From assembly GCF_900105475.1 (NCBI RefSeq), contig NZ_LT629777.1, positions 5,766,001 to 5,830,000 of the forward strand: a DNA stretch of 64,000 nucleotides, written 5' to 3'. Numbering within the stretch: the stretch's first letter is position 1; the number at the start of each line of letters is the position of its first letter. Origin of the DNA: Pseudomonas asplenii (GTDB lineage: Bacteria > Pseudomonadota > Gammaproteobacteria > Pseudomonadales > Pseudomonadaceae). Under the pieces are notes generated by a model. The model searched no databases and was not told where the DNA came from. It saw only the letters and a program-made list of their open reading frames with translations. This document shows, in pieces, positions 18,257 through 26,853 of this stretch. A program made the position numbers and the translations under genes.

Positions 18257-19477
18257 ATGACCATGCTTGCCAAATCCCTGGATGACATTGTTGTTATTGA
18301 CCTGACCCAAATGCTTGCAGGCCCTTTCGGCACTCAGATTCTTGCGGACCACGGAGCCAAAGTTATCAAGGTCGAAGCATTCGAAGGCGACGGCACGCGC
18401 AAGCTGGGCCCTTACATGGCAGACGATAAAGTTCGCGAATACGGCGGCTATTTTCAGAGCGTCAATCGCAACAAGCACTCGATTGCGATCAACCTCAAAA
18501 CAGAAGAAGGCAAAACGATTTTTCGTGATTTGGTCAAAACTGCAGACATTGTGGTGGAGAATTTTCGATCGGGCGTCCTCGACCGGCTGGGCCTCTCATA
18601 CGAGTCACTGCGCGAGCTCAATCCCAGGTTGGTCTACGGCGCTGTACGCGGCTTCGGTGATCCACGTAGCGGCAACAGTCCTTATAGTGACTGGCCTTCA
18701 TATGACGTGGTGTCCCAGGCAATGGGCGGCATCATGGGAATTACCGGACCCGATGAAAACACACCGACCAAGATCGGTCCTGGTGTAGGCGACACGATTC
18801 CTGCCCTGATGCTGACAATCGGTTTGTTGAACGCGCTTCACTATGCACGCCGCACGGGCGAGGGACAGTTTGTCGATGTAGCGATGACCGATGCCGTTCT
18901 GTCGGTATGTGAGCGCATCATTTATCAGAAATCATACGAAAATCGCAGCCCTGCGCCAGAAGGCAACCGTCACCCTTTGCTGTGCCCTTTCGGGCTGTTC
19001 AGAGCAAAAGATGGTTGGGTGTCCATTGCCTGCGCCCATGATGAGTTCTGGGTGAAGCTTGCAACGGCCATTGATCGTCGTGAGTTGGCCACTGACTCGA
19101 ATTTCGCGACCAATGCCGCTCGCCTGGTAAACGTAGACAAGGTCATTGATGCGATTGAAATTTTCACTCGCGCTCGTACTAAAGAGCAAATCAAGGCGTG
19201 CCTGGGCGGCCTGGTTCCCTTTGGGCCTGTCTATACCGCCGATGAGATTTATGCAGACCCTCACTACGCTATTCGCGAGATGATCGTGGAAGTTGAGCAG
19301 CCCAACTCCAGCATTCCCGCGCGCATTGCGGGAATCCCCATCAAGATGAGCTTGACCCCAGGCGAAGTCCTGCGCCGGGCGCCTCGCCTTGGTGAGCACA
19401 CCCGAGAAACCCTTTGCACACTTGGACTCGATGAAAACACTATAAACGGGCTGTATCGCGACGGTATTGTTCGGTAA
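18257..19477 (+). CDS. Class III CoA-transferase (CaiB/BaiF), probable mesaconate CoA-transferase
   Basis: 406-aa family III CoA-transferase. Motifs: VIDLTQMLAGPFGTQILADHGAKVIKVE-type N-terminus (residues 13-40, here VIDLTQMLAGPFGTQILADH), VENFRSGVLDRLGLSYE, and the catalytic Asp at about residue 179 in GVGDTIPALML. It would activate mesaconate to mesaconyl-CoA with succinyl-CoA or another donor. Divergence from mesaconyl-CoA hydratase and the shared operator motif support this. A C1/C4 mesaconyl-CoA isomerase (the Mct type) has the same fold and is the main alternative. The start could also be the ATG two codons later, at 18263. Confidence 0.88.
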   Translation: MTMLAKSLDDIVVIDLTQMLAGPFGTQILADHGAKVIKVEAFEGDGTRKLGPYMADDKVREYGGYFQSVNRNKHSIAINLKTEEGKTIFRDLVKTADIVVENFRSGVLDRLGLSYESLRELNPRLVYGAVRGFGDPRSGNSPYSDWPSYDVVSQAMGGIMGITGPDENTPTKIGPGVGDTIPALMLTIGLLNALHYARRTGEGQFVDVAMTDAVLSVCERIIYQKSYENRSPAPEGNRHPLLCPFGLFRAKDGWVSIACAHDEFWVKLATAIDRRELATDSNFATNAARLVNVDKVIDAIEIFTRARTKEQIKACLGGLVPFGPVYTADEIYADPHYAIREMIVEVEQPNSSIPARIAGIPIKMSLTPGEVLRRAPRLGEHTRETLCTLGLDENTINGLYRDGIVR

Positions 19478-19503
19478 CTGCAACATAAGACAACGGTAAA
19501 AAA

Positions 19504-19530
19504 GCTGACCTCATCACAGATGAAGTCAGC
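19504..19530 (+). terminator. Hairpin terminator after the CoA-transferase gene
   Basis: Stem GCTGACCTCATC-aca-GATGAAGTCAGC (one imperfect pair) followed by a T-containing run (TGTGGTTTT), 27 bases after the stop codon. Confidence 0.8.
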
Positions 19531-20019
19531 ATGTGGTTTTAATTCTGGTTATGCGTAGGCCGGCAACTTCGACAATGCCAAAATACCTTTCATGCAAACA
19601 GATTTAAGCCATCGAAAAACTGCTTTTCTTTTCATAATTGGTCTCGAATTTTTTATAATTAATCGCATCGGCCAATCGCCTGGCGACCCGTAGAAAGCTC
19701 ATCAACTAAAACTAGATGATGGCGCTCTGCGCCCAGACAGTGAACACTGTCCCCATGAAATTTCATAGTTGTCCACTGGTATAAAACTGCCATTTTTTGT
19801 ATAGCGAGGACATTCGGCGCACTGATGCGTTTTTAATACTGGACCGGACTCGCCACCCACCCTAATCTCATGCGACACTCAATTAAAAAATTCGTAATTC
19901 ATTGCTTTTTTGCATTTTCTCTCGGCACGCCACAACTGCCCACAACAATCATAGACCGCGCCTGACATGCCGCTCGGCAATGCGCATCGTCTGAATATAA
20001 ATAGTAGTTGGAGTCAAAC
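19531..20019. other. Long AT-rich non-coding stretch before the small ORF and livH
   Basis: About 490 bases without a credible gene. It is more AT-rich than the liv genes that follow. It holds a hairpin (GGCGC-tct-GCGCC, 19721-19733) directly followed by the palindrome at 19736-19751, described separately. The promoter for livHMGF is probably in here or in the leader after 20166. Confidence 0.5.
19736..19751. promoter_or_regulatory. Palindrome GACAGTG-AA-CACTGTC
   Basis: Perfect inverted repeat with 7-base arms and a 2-base centre in the non-coding stretch upstream of the liv genes. Size and symmetry fit a binding site for a dimeric regulator (for example TetR type; a TetR gene lies at 26846). 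The regulator is not known. Confidence 0.45.
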
Positions 20020-20166
20020 ATGAAGTTCCCTATCCGTGCGCTCGCAATCCTCCCCTCGCTTAATCTATCCAGTGCTGAGAGACCGCGTTACTTAAGTGTC
20101 TCTGACAAGGCATCCACAAAAAATAAAACTCATCAAACGTGGCAAAACCCACGTGACGTTCAATGA
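20020..20166 (+). CDS. Small ORF with signal-peptide-like start, possible remnant
   Basis: A 48-codon frame beginning MKFPIRALAILPSLNL with a good ribosome binding site (TTGGAG, 6 bases before the ATG). The start looks like a positive n-region followed by a short hydrophobic core, but the frame soon becomes polar and ends without a recognisable domain. It occupies the place where a periplasmic binding-protein gene normally precedes livH. It may be the stub of a deleted gene or a leader ORF; I do not recognise it. Confidence 0.4.
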   Translation: MKFPIRALAILPSLNLSSAERPRYLSVSDKASTKNKTHQTWQNPRDVQ

Positions 20167-20217
20167 GGTTTCCATGGCTTTTTTCTTTTCTGACAGCCTG
20201 GGGTAGAGGATCTTGTA

Positions 20218-21141
20218 ATGTCTGACATCTATCATTTTTTCCAACAGCTGGTTAATGGCCTGACCATTGGCAGCACCTATGCCTTGATAGCCATTGGCTA
20301 CACAATGGTTTACGGCATCATTGGAATGATCAACTTCGCCCATGGCGAGGTCTACATGATTGGTTCCTACGTGGCTTTTATCGCCCTTGCCGGGCTGGCC
20401 ATGATGGGTATCCACTCCCTGCCGCTGTTGATGACCGCCGCGTTCCTTGCGTCGATCGTCGTAACCAGTGCCTATGGCTACAGTATCGAGCGCGTTGCCT
20501 ACCGCCCCCTGCGTGGCAGCAACCGTTTGATCCCGCTGATTTCCGCCATCGGCATGTCGATTTTCCTGCAGAACACCGTATTGCTGTCCCAGGACTCCAA
20601 GGATAAATCCATCCCCAACCTGATTCCGGGGAGCTTCTCCTTCGGTCCGGGTGGCGCGGAAGAAGTCCTGATTTCCTACATGCAAATCCTGGTCTTCGTC
20701 GTCACCCTGGTGGCCATGCTGGGCCTGACCCTGTTCATCTCCCGCTCCCGTCTGGGCCGCGCCTGCCGGGCGTGCGCTGAAGACATCAAGATGGCCAACC
20801 TGCTGGGCATCAACACCAACAACATCATTGCGCTGACCTTCGTGATCGGTGCCGCGCTGGCAGCCGTCGCGGCGGTACTGCTGAGCATGCAGTACGGCGT
20901 GATCAACCCCAACGCCGGTTTCCTGGTGGGCCTCAAAGCCTTTACCGCGGCGGTATTGGGCGGCATCGGCAGCATTCCGGGCGCGATGCTCGGCGGCCTG
21001 GTGCTGGGTGTGGCCGAGGCCTTTGGCGCCGATATCTTCGGCGACCAGTACAAGGACGTCGTGGCGTTCGGCCTCTTGGTTCTGGTGCTGTTGTTCCGTC
21101 CGACCGGCATCCTGGGCCGTCCGGAGGTTGAGAAAGTATGA
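20218..21141 (+). CDS. livH: Branched-chain amino acid ABC transporter permease LivH
   Basis: 307-aa inner-membrane permease of the LivH/BraD type: [20 protein letters not shown] at the start, [13 protein letters not shown], and the EAA-like loop [21 protein letters not shown]. Many hydrophobic helices are visible. It overlaps livM by 4 bases. The high-GC host-like codon use contrasts with the catabolic genes around it, and no binding-protein gene adjoins it. It probably pairs with the binding protein encoded at 11903. Confidence 0.96.
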   Translation: MSDIYHFFQQLVNGLTIGSTYALIAIGYTMVYGIIGMINFAHGEVYMIGSYVAFIALAGLAMMGIHSLPLLMTAAFLASIVVTSAYGYSIERVAYRPLRGSNRLIPLISAIGMSIFLQNTVLLSQDSKDKSIPNLIPGSFSFGPGGAEEVLISYMQILVFVVTLVAMLGLTLFISRSRLGRACRACAEDIKMANLLGINTNNIIALTFVIGAALAAVAAVLLSMQYGVINPNAGFLVGLKAFTAAVLGGIGSIPGAMLGGLVLGVAEAFGADIFGDQYKDVVAFGLLVLVLLFRPTGILGRPEVEKV

Positions 21142-22391
21142 GCAGATATCTTAAATCGGCGTTTTTCAGCGCCTTGCTGGTATGGGCCGTGGCCTTTCCG
21201 GTACTCGGCCTCAAGCTGAGCATTGTCGGCATCAACCTTGAAGTGCATGGCACAGGTCCCGTGACCTTGACCATCATTGCCCTGTGCTCGGTGCTGATGT
21301 TCCTGCGTGTGCTGTTCACCCAGCAGGTCGGTGCCTTGTTCAAGGGCAACCGCGCGCCGTTGGTGTCGCCCAAGGTCAGCCAATTCCTGACCCTGCCGCG
21401 TACCCAGCGCTACATCATCATCGGCCTGATCGTGGCCGCGCTGATCTGGCCGTTCTTCGGCTCGCGCGGCGCCGTCGACATCGCCACCCTGATCCTCATC
21501 TACGTGTTGCTGGGCCTGGGCCTGAACATCGTGGTGGGTCTGGCAGGCCTGCTTGACCTGGGTTATGTGGGTTTCTATGCCGTGGGTGCCTACACCTATG
21601 CGCTGCTCTCGCACTACCTGGGCTGGAGCTTCTGGATCTGCCTGCCGCTGGCGGGCATGGCGGCGGCCACGTTCGGCTTCCTGCTGGGCTTCCCGGTACT
21701 GCGCCTGCGCGGCGACTACCTGGCGATCGTGACCCTGGGCTTCGGGGAAATCATCCGCCTGTTCCTGCGTAACCTCACCGACATCACCGGCGGCCCCAAC
21801 GGCATCAGCAGCATCCCCAAGCCGACATTCTTCGGGCTGTCGTTCGACCGTAGCGCTGCCGAGGGCATGCAGACCTTCCACGAGTACTTCGGGATCGCCT
21901 ACAACCCGGTGAGCAAGGTGGTGTTCCTCTACCTAGTGGCACTGTTGCTGGCATTGGCCGCGCTGTTCGTGATCAACCGCCTGCTGCGCATGCCAATCGG
22001 CCGTGCGTGGGAAGCGCTGCGCGAAGATGAGATCGCCTGCCGCGCGCTGGGGCTGAACCCGACCATCATCAAGCTCTCCGCGTTCACCCTAGGTGCTGCG
22101 TTCGCCGGTTTCGCCGGTAGCTTCTTCGCCGCTCGCCAAGGCCTGGTAACACCTGAGTCGTTCACCTTTATCGAGTCGGCGATCATCCTCGCCATCGTGG
22201 TACTGGGTGGCATGGGCTCGCAACTGGGCGTGATCCTGGCGGCGATCGTGATGATCCTGCTGCCGGAAATGATGCGTGAGTTCAGCGAATATCGCATGTT
22301 GATGTTCGGCGCCATGATGGTGCTGATGATGATCTGGCGTCCTCAAGGCCTGCTGCCCATGCAACGTCCACACATGGAGCTGCGCAAATGA
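21138..22391 (+). CDS. livM: Branched-chain amino acid ABC transporter permease LivM
   Basis: 417-aa second permease, LivM/BraE type. An N-terminal pair of helices and a short linker precede the conserved core ([20 protein letters not shown] near residues 129-148, [29 protein letters not shown]). It overlaps livH and livG by 4 bases each, which indicates translational coupling. It forms the transmembrane heterodimer with LivH. Confidence 0.96.
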   Translation: MSRYLKSAFFSALLVWAVAFPVLGLKLSIVGINLEVHGTGPVTLTIIALCSVLMFLRVLFTQQVGALFKGNRAPLVSPKVSQFLTLPRTQRYIIIGLIVAALIWPFFGSRGAVDIATLILIYVLLGLGLNIVVGLAGLLDLGYVGFYAVGAYTYALLSHYLGWSFWICLPLAGMAAATFGFLLGFPVLRLRGDYLAIVTLGFGEIIRLFLRNLTDITGGPNGISSIPKPTFFGLSFDRSAAEGMQTFHEYFGIAYNPVSKVVFLYLVALLLALAALFVINRLLRMPIGRAWEALREDEIACRALGLNPTIIKLSAFTLGAAFAGFAGSFFAARQGLVTPESFTFIESAIILAIVVLGGMGSQLGVILAAIVMILLPEMMREFSEYRMLMFGAMMVLMMIWRPQGLLPMQRPHMELRK

Positions 22392-23155
22392 GCCGCGAGA
22401 TACTGAAAGTCGAAAATCTGAGCATGCGCTTCGGCGGCCTGCTGGCGGTCAACGGCGTGGCCCTGACCGTGAAAGAGAAACAAGTGGTAGCGCTGATCGG
22501 CCCCAACGGCGCCGGCAAGACCACGGTGTTCAACTGCCTCACCGGCTTCTACAAGCCAAGTGGCGGCAGCATCCTGCTGGACGGCCAGCCGATCCAGGGC
22601 CTGGCCGGCCACGAGATCGCCCGCAAGGGCGTGGTGCGCACCTTCCAGAACGTGCGGTTGTTCAAGGACATGACGGCGGTCGAAAACCTGCTGATCGCTC
22701 AGCACCGTCACCTGAACACCAACTTCTTTGCCGGCCTGTTCAAGACCCCGGCGTTCCGCAAAAGCGAGCGCGAGGCGATGGAATACGCCGAGTACTGGCT
22801 GGACAAGGTCAACCTCACCGAGTTTGCCAACCGCCCTGCCGGCACCCTGGCCTACGGTCAGCAACGCCGTCTGGAAATCGCGCGCTGCATGATGACCCGT
22901 CCGCGGATCCTGATGCTCGACGAACCGGCGGCCGGCCTGAACCCCAAGGAAACCGAAGACCTCAAGGCGCTGATCGGCGTGCTGCGTGAGGAAAACAACG
23001 CCACGGTGCTGTTGATCGAACACGACATGAAGCTGGTCATGAGCATTTCCGACCATATCGTGGTGATCAACCAGGGCACGCCACTGGCCGACGGCACGCC
23101 GGAGCAGATCCGCGATAATCCTGAAGTGATCAAAGCCTATCTGGGGGAAGCGTAA
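22388..23155 (+). CDS. livG: ABC transporter ATPase LivG
   Basis: 255-aa ATPase of the LivG/BraF type. Walker A is GPNGAGKTT (near residues 39-47), the Q-loop FQNVRLF, signature [13 protein letters not shown], Walker [14 protein letters not shown], and the H-loop LLIEHDM. The signature LxYGQQR is typical of LivG. It energises LivHM together with LivF, which starts 1 base after its stop. Confidence 0.96.
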   Translation: MSREILKVENLSMRFGGLLAVNGVALTVKEKQVVALIGPNGAGKTTVFNCLTGFYKPSGGSILLDGQPIQGLAGHEIARKGVVRTFQNVRLFKDMTAVENLLIAQHRHLNTNFFAGLFKTPAFRKSEREAMEYAEYWLDKVNLTEFANRPAGTLAYGQQRRLEIARCMMTRPRILMLDEPAAGLNPKETEDLKALIGVLREENNATVLLIEHDMKLVMSISDHIVVINQGTPLADGTPEQIRDNPEVIKAYLGEA

Positions 23156-23156
23156 A

Positions 23157-23858
23157 ATGCTGCAATTCGAAAACGTTTCCACTTTCTACGGCAAGATCCA
23201 GGCCCTGCACAGCGTCAACGTGGAAGTGCGCCAGGGTGAGATCGTGACCCTGATCGGTGCCAACGGCGCCGGCAAGTCGACCCTGCTGATGACCCTGTGC
23301 GGATCGCCGCAGGCCCACAGCGGCAGCATCCGCTACATGGGTGAAGAGCTGGTGGGCCAGGAATCGTCGCACATCATGCGCAAGAGCATCGCGGTGGTGC
23401 CGGAAGGCCGTCGCGTGTTCTCGCGCCTGACCGTCGAAGAGAACCTGGCCATGGGCGGGTTCTTCACCGACAAGGGCGACTACCAGGAGCAGATGGACAA
23501 GGTGTTGCACCTGTTCCCCCGGCTCAAGGAACGCTTCAGCCAACGCGGCGGCACCATGTCCGGCGGCGAGCAGCAAATGCTCGCCATCGGCCGGGCGCTG
23601 ATGAGCAAGCCCAAGCTGTTGCTCCTGGACGAACCGTCCCTGGGCCTGGCGCCGATCATCATCCAGCAGATCTTCGACATCATCGAACAGCTGCGCAAAG
23701 ACGGTGTCACGGTGTTTCTGGTGGAACAGAACGCCAACCAGGCGCTGAAAATCGCCGACCGCGCCTATGTACTGGAAAACGGCCGGGTGGTGATGCAGGG
23801 CACTGGCAAGCAATTGCTGACCGATCCGAAGGTGCGTGAGGCGTACCTGGGCGGTTAA
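23157..23858 (+). CDS. livF: ABC transporter ATPase LivF
   Basis: 233-aa second ATPase, LivF/BraG type. It has Walker A GANGAGKST (near residues 37-45), VPEGRRVFSRLTVEENL, signature MSGGEQQMLAIGR and Walker B LLLLDEPSLGLAP. It is the last gene of the livHMGF unit and is followed by an imperfect inverted repeat. Confidence 0.96.
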   Translation: MLQFENVSTFYGKIQALHSVNVEVRQGEIVTLIGANGAGKSTLLMTLCGSPQAHSGSIRYMGEELVGQESSHIMRKSIAVVPEGRRVFSRLTVEENLAMGGFFTDKGDYQEQMDKVLHLFPRLKERFSQRGGTMSGGEQQMLAIGRALMSKPKLLLLDEPSLGLAPIIIQQIFDIIEQLRKDGVTVFLVEQNANQALKIADRAYVLENGRVVMQGTGKQLLTDPKVREAYLGG

Positions 23859-23878
23859 CGGCTGGATTAACATCCATA

Positions 23879-23902
23879 GGGACGATCTGAAGAGATCGTT
23901 CC
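23879..23902. repeat. Inverted repeat after livF
   Basis: GGGACGATCT-gaag-AGATCGTTCC, 10-base arms with one mismatch. It resembles the GGAACGATC-type intergenic palindromes widespread in fluorescent pseudomonads. It could also end the liv transcript, though there is no T-tract. Confidence 0.55.
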
Positions 23903-23974
23903 TGCACCATCCATTGATGCGCGTTTTTTGGCAGCAGCCAAGGGCTCGTCGTGTTTGATGATAAGGAAATACAC

Positions 23975-24790
23975 ATGAATCAACAAAACGTCGGCGTCAT
24001 TGGTGCCGGCATTATGGGCAATGGCATCACGCAAGTCTGCGCGCAGGCCGGCCTTAACGTGATCTTGATCGATATCTGCGAAGCTGCCTTGGAAAAGGCA
24101 TTGGCGACCATTGACAGCAACCTCACCCGATTAGTCACCAAAGGCACCCTGACACCAGAGCAAAGGCTGACTGCGCTCGGGAAAATCAGTACCAGCACCG
24201 ATTACGTCAGCCTGCAATATGCGCATATGGTGATCGAAGCCGCCACCGAAAACATCAACCTTAAACTGGGCATACTTCAACAGATCGCGACGCATGTCAG
24301 TGCCGACTGTGTGATAGCTTCCAATACATCATCGCTGTCGATTACCCAGTTGGCCACCAACGTAAACCATCCTCATAGAGTTATAGGTTTGCACTTTTTC
24401 AACCCGGTGCCACTTATGGGGTTGGTCGAAGTAATTCGCGGTTTGCAAACCAGCGATGCCACTCACATGCTGGCACTGGCCATGGCTAAAACCTTGGGCA
24501 AGATCGCGATCAACACTGGTAATCGTCCAGGTTTCGTCGTAAATCGCATTCTGATGCCCATGATTAATGAAGCGATTATGGTACTTCAAGAGGGATTGGC
24601 CAGCGCCGAAGACATCGACGCAGGCATGCGCCTAGGGTGTAACCAGCCCATCGGACCTCTGGCACTTGCCGACCTGATAGGCCTCGATACCGTACTGGCG
24701 ATCCTGCAAACATTCTACGACGGCTTCAACGACAGCAAGTACCGCCCTGCACCACTGCTCAAGGAAATGGTCGCCGCCGGTTATCTGTAA
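23975..24790 (+). pseudogene. 3-hydroxyacyl-CoA (3-hydroxybutyryl-CoA) dehydrogenase, 3' end displaced by IS66
   Basis: 271 codons of an NAD-dependent short 3-hydroxyacyl-CoA dehydrogenase: VIGAGIMGNGITQVCAQAGL (Rossmann motif), SNTSSLSITQLA, the catalytic His region GLHFFNPVPLMGLVEVI and NRILMPMINEA. IS66 inserted after codon GYL; the first base of the element completes the codon and a TAA follows. The lost tail GRKIGRGFHLYG lies intact beyond the element (26814-26853). The truncated product lacks only the conserved GRGF C-terminus, so partial activity is possible. AAGGA 7 bases before 23975 sets the start. It would oxidise a 3-hydroxyacyl-CoA in the pathway served by the cluster. Confidence 0.93.
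24779..24786. repeat. Target-site duplication, left
   Basis: GGTTATCT immediately before the IS66 left end. The same 8 bases occur right after the right end at 26806-26813. An 8-bp duplication is characteristic of IS66. Confidence 0.97.
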
Positions 24791-24870
24791 GCGCTCCATA
24801 AACCCCACATTCAAAGCACTAAGCTAACGCGGGATGCTGGGCTCCCGATACTCTCAGGAGCCCGTGCGCC

Positions 24871-25230
24871 ATGATGCGACCCGACGCCAAAGTCGAAAAA
24901 GTGTACCTCTACCCCAAACCTGTAGACTTTCGAAAATCCATCGACGGACTGGCTGCGCTGGTCGAACTGGATATCAAGGTTGCCGTATTCGACCCGGTAC
25001 TTTTCGTTTTCCTCAACAAGCCGCGCAACCGAGTGAAAATCTTGTACTGGGAGCGCAACGGCTTCTGCCTTTGGCTCAAACGCCTGGAATCAGAGCGATT
25101 CAAAACATCGCCCGATGCCACCGACGAGGCGATTGTCCTCACCGTCCAGGAACTGAACTGGCTGCTCGACGGTTTTGACCTCTGGCGTAACCGTCCCCAT
25201 CAGGTTTTGACGCCGCGATTCGTGGCCTGA
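24871..25230 (+). CDS. tnpB: IS66 accessory protein TnpB (Orf2)
   Basis: 119 aa, same protein as at 383-742 (VYLYPKPVDFRKSI..., YWERNGFCLWLKRLE). The ATG follows AGGAGCCCG with GGAG 10-13 bases upstream. It is separated by 18 bases from tnpC. Confidence 0.95.
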   Translation: MMRPDAKVEKVYLYPKPVDFRKSIDGLAALVELDIKVAVFDPVLFVFLNKPRNRVKILYWERNGFCLWLKRLESERFKTSPDATDEAIVLTVQELNWLLDGFDLWRNRPHQVLTPRFVA

Positions 25231-25248
25231 TTCGGTATAATCCAGGGC

Positions 25249-26760
25249 ATGAAATCCATGCCCGACAACCTTCCCGACGATCTCCAACTGCTCAAGCAAA
25301 TGCTTGCGAAGATGCAGTCGCGGGTCGGTTTTCTAGAAGAAGAGAACGCATTGCTGCGCCAGCGCTTGTTCGGACGCAAGTCCGAGCAAACAGCCGATCC
25401 GGCCACACCGCAGTTGGCGCTCTTCAACGAAGCCGAAAGCGTCGTCGAAGCTATCGACGAAAACGCTGAAGAAGAGGTTGTCGCCCCCGCCAAGCGCCGT
25501 GGCAAGCGCAAGCCGCTGCCTGCCGATCTGCCGCGCATCGAAGTCATCCACGAACTGCCCGAGCACGAACTGACCTGCGCCTGCGGTTGCCGTAAACACA
25601 GCATTGGTGAGGAAATCAGCGAGCAGCTTGAGATCGTGCCAATGCAGATCCGCGTGATCAAGCATGTGCGCAAGATCTACGGTTGCCGTGAATGCGAAGC
25701 CGCCCCAGTCACTGCGGACAAGCCTGCTCAACTGATTGAAAAAAGCATGGCCAGCCCCAGCGTTTTGGCGATGTTGCTGACTACCAAATACGTTGACGGT
25801 TTACCGCTTCATCGATTTGAAAAAGTGTTGGGTCGCTACGGTATTGATATCCCGCGCCAGACTTTGGCTCGCTGGGTGATCCAGTGCGGCGAACACTTTC
25901 AGCCGCTGCTGAATTTGATGCGCGACCGGCTACTGGAAAGCCGCGTCATCCACTGCGACGAAACGCGCGTGCAAGTGCTGAAAGAACCAGATCGAGAACC
26001 GAGCAGCCAATCCTGGATGTGGGTGCAAACCGGCGGCCCACCGGATAGGCCGGTCATCCTTTTTGACTACTCCACCAGCCGTGCGCAGGAGGTGCCAACG
26101 CGCCTGCTCGAAGGTTATCGCGGTTACGTGATGACCGATGACTACGCCGGTTACAATGCCTTGGGCGCGCAGGACGGAGTTGAGCGTCTAGGCTGCTGGG
26201 CGCATGCGCGACGCAAGTTTGTTGAAGCACAGAAAGTGCAGCCCAAAGGTAAAACGGGACGTGCGGATATCGCGCTGAATCTGATCAACAAGCTGTATGG
26301 GATCGAACGCGACTTGAAGGCCAGTAGCGACGCTGATCGTAAAATCGGCCGTCACGAACATAGCCTGCCGATACTGGCTCAGTTGAAAAGCTGGATCGAA
26401 AAGACGCAGCCCCAGGTCACCGCTCAGAATGCCTTGGGCAAAGCCATCAGTTACCTCGCAAGTAACTGGAGCAAGCTGGAGCGATACGTCGAGGAAGGGT
26501 ATTTGCCGATGGACAACAACGCGGCAGAACGCGCGATCCGCCCCTTCGTGATCGGAAGAAAGAACTGGCTGTTTAGCGACACGCCCAAGGGCGCGACGGC
26601 CAGTGCTCAACTTTACAGCTTGGTCGAGACTGCCAAAGCCAACGGCCAAGAGCCTTATGCGTGGCTGCGCCACGCACTGGAACGCCTGCCAACGGCGACT
26701 TCGGTTGAGGATTACGAAGCCTTGCTGCCGTGGAACTGCGAACCTCGACTTCACAGCTAA
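25249..26760 (+). CDS. tnpC: IS66 transposase TnpC
   Basis: 503-aa DDE transposase. The N-terminal helix (residues 5-45) is followed by a zinc cluster with CACGC (110-114) and CREC (146-149), then the catalytic domain with Asp237 (HCDETR), Asp297/298 (MTDDYAGY) and Glu427 ([10 protein letters not shown]). The IS66 C-terminal element [13 protein letters not shown] is near residues 472-484. No frameshift or internal stop was seen, so the copy looks active. Confidence 0.97.
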   Translation: MKSMPDNLPDDLQLLKQMLAKMQSRVGFLEEENALLRQRLFGRKSEQTADPATPQLALFNEAESVVEAIDENAEEEVVAPAKRRGKRKPLPADLPRIEVIHELPEHELTCACGCRKHSIGEEISEQLEIVPMQIRVIKHVRKIYGCRECEAAPVTADKPAQLIEKSMASPSVLAMLLTTKYVDGLPLHRFEKVLGRYGIDIPRQTLARWVIQCGEHFQPLLNLMRDRLLESRVIHCDETRVQVLKEPDREPSSQSWMWVQTGGPPDRPVILFDYSTSRAQEVPTRLLEGYRGYVMTDDYAGYNALGAQDGVERLGCWAHARRKFVEAQKVQPKGKTGRADIALNLINKLYGIERDLKASSDADRKIGRHEHSLPILAQLKSWIEKTQPQVTAQNALGKAISYLASNWSKLERYVEEGYLPMDNNAAERAIRPFVIGRKNWLFSDTPKGATASAQLYSLVETAKANGQEPYAWLRHALERLPTATSVEDYEALLPWNCEPRLHS

Positions 26761-26805
26761 GCGCTTTACCTATCTTTAGCCAAGTGGGGTTTATGGAGCG
26801 CTTAC

Positions 26806-26813
26806 GGTTATCT
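26806..26813. repeat. Target-site duplication, right
   Basis: GGTTATCT directly after the IS66 right end, matching 24779-24786. Confidence 0.97.
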
Positions 26814-26853
26814 GGGCCGCAAGATCGGTAGAGGCTTTCATCTCTATGGTTGA
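26806..26853 (+). pseudogene. Displaced 3' end of the hydroxyacyl-CoA dehydrogenase gene
   Basis: Reading from the right target duplication gives GYLGRKIGRGFHLYG and a TGA at 26851-26853, the expected C-terminus of this family. Joined to codon 268 before the element it restores the gene exactly. It overlaps the TetR gene start by 8 bases. Confidence 0.93.

Larger units (their letters stand above)
24787..26805 (+). mobile_element. Complete IS66-family element (tnpB-tnpC type), 2019 bp
   Basis: Bounded by perfect 22-bp terminal inverted repeats (24787-24808 and 26784-26805) and an 8-bp target duplication. It encodes TnpB and TnpC. The 84 bases before tnpB hold no tnpA. The fresh duplication, intact genes and identity with the left copy indicate recent transposition. 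It separates the last 12 codons of the hydroxyacyl-CoA dehydrogenase gene, and any read-through to TetR, from the rest. Confidence 0.97.

Noticed and set aside
21284..21556. Short frames inside livM rich in Arg/Ala/Gly
   Set aside because: Out-of-frame shadows of the permease gene.
20676..21881. A 401-codon frame opposite livH/livM
   Set aside because: Antisense shadow with Gln/His/Ala-rich composition; both permease genes are clearly real.
24834..25178. A 114-codon frame in IS66 as a possible tnpA
   Set aside because: It overlaps tnpB in another frame, has an Arg/Gln-rich shadow composition and no helix-turn-helix; the element simply lacks tnpA.
1..26805. The two inverted IS66 copies as ends of a composite transposon carrying the catabolic cluster
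   Set aside because: The right copy has its own matching 8-bp duplication on both sides and splits a gene whose two halves are both present, so it inserted independently. The outer end of the left copy is not visible, but nothing supports co-mobilisation.
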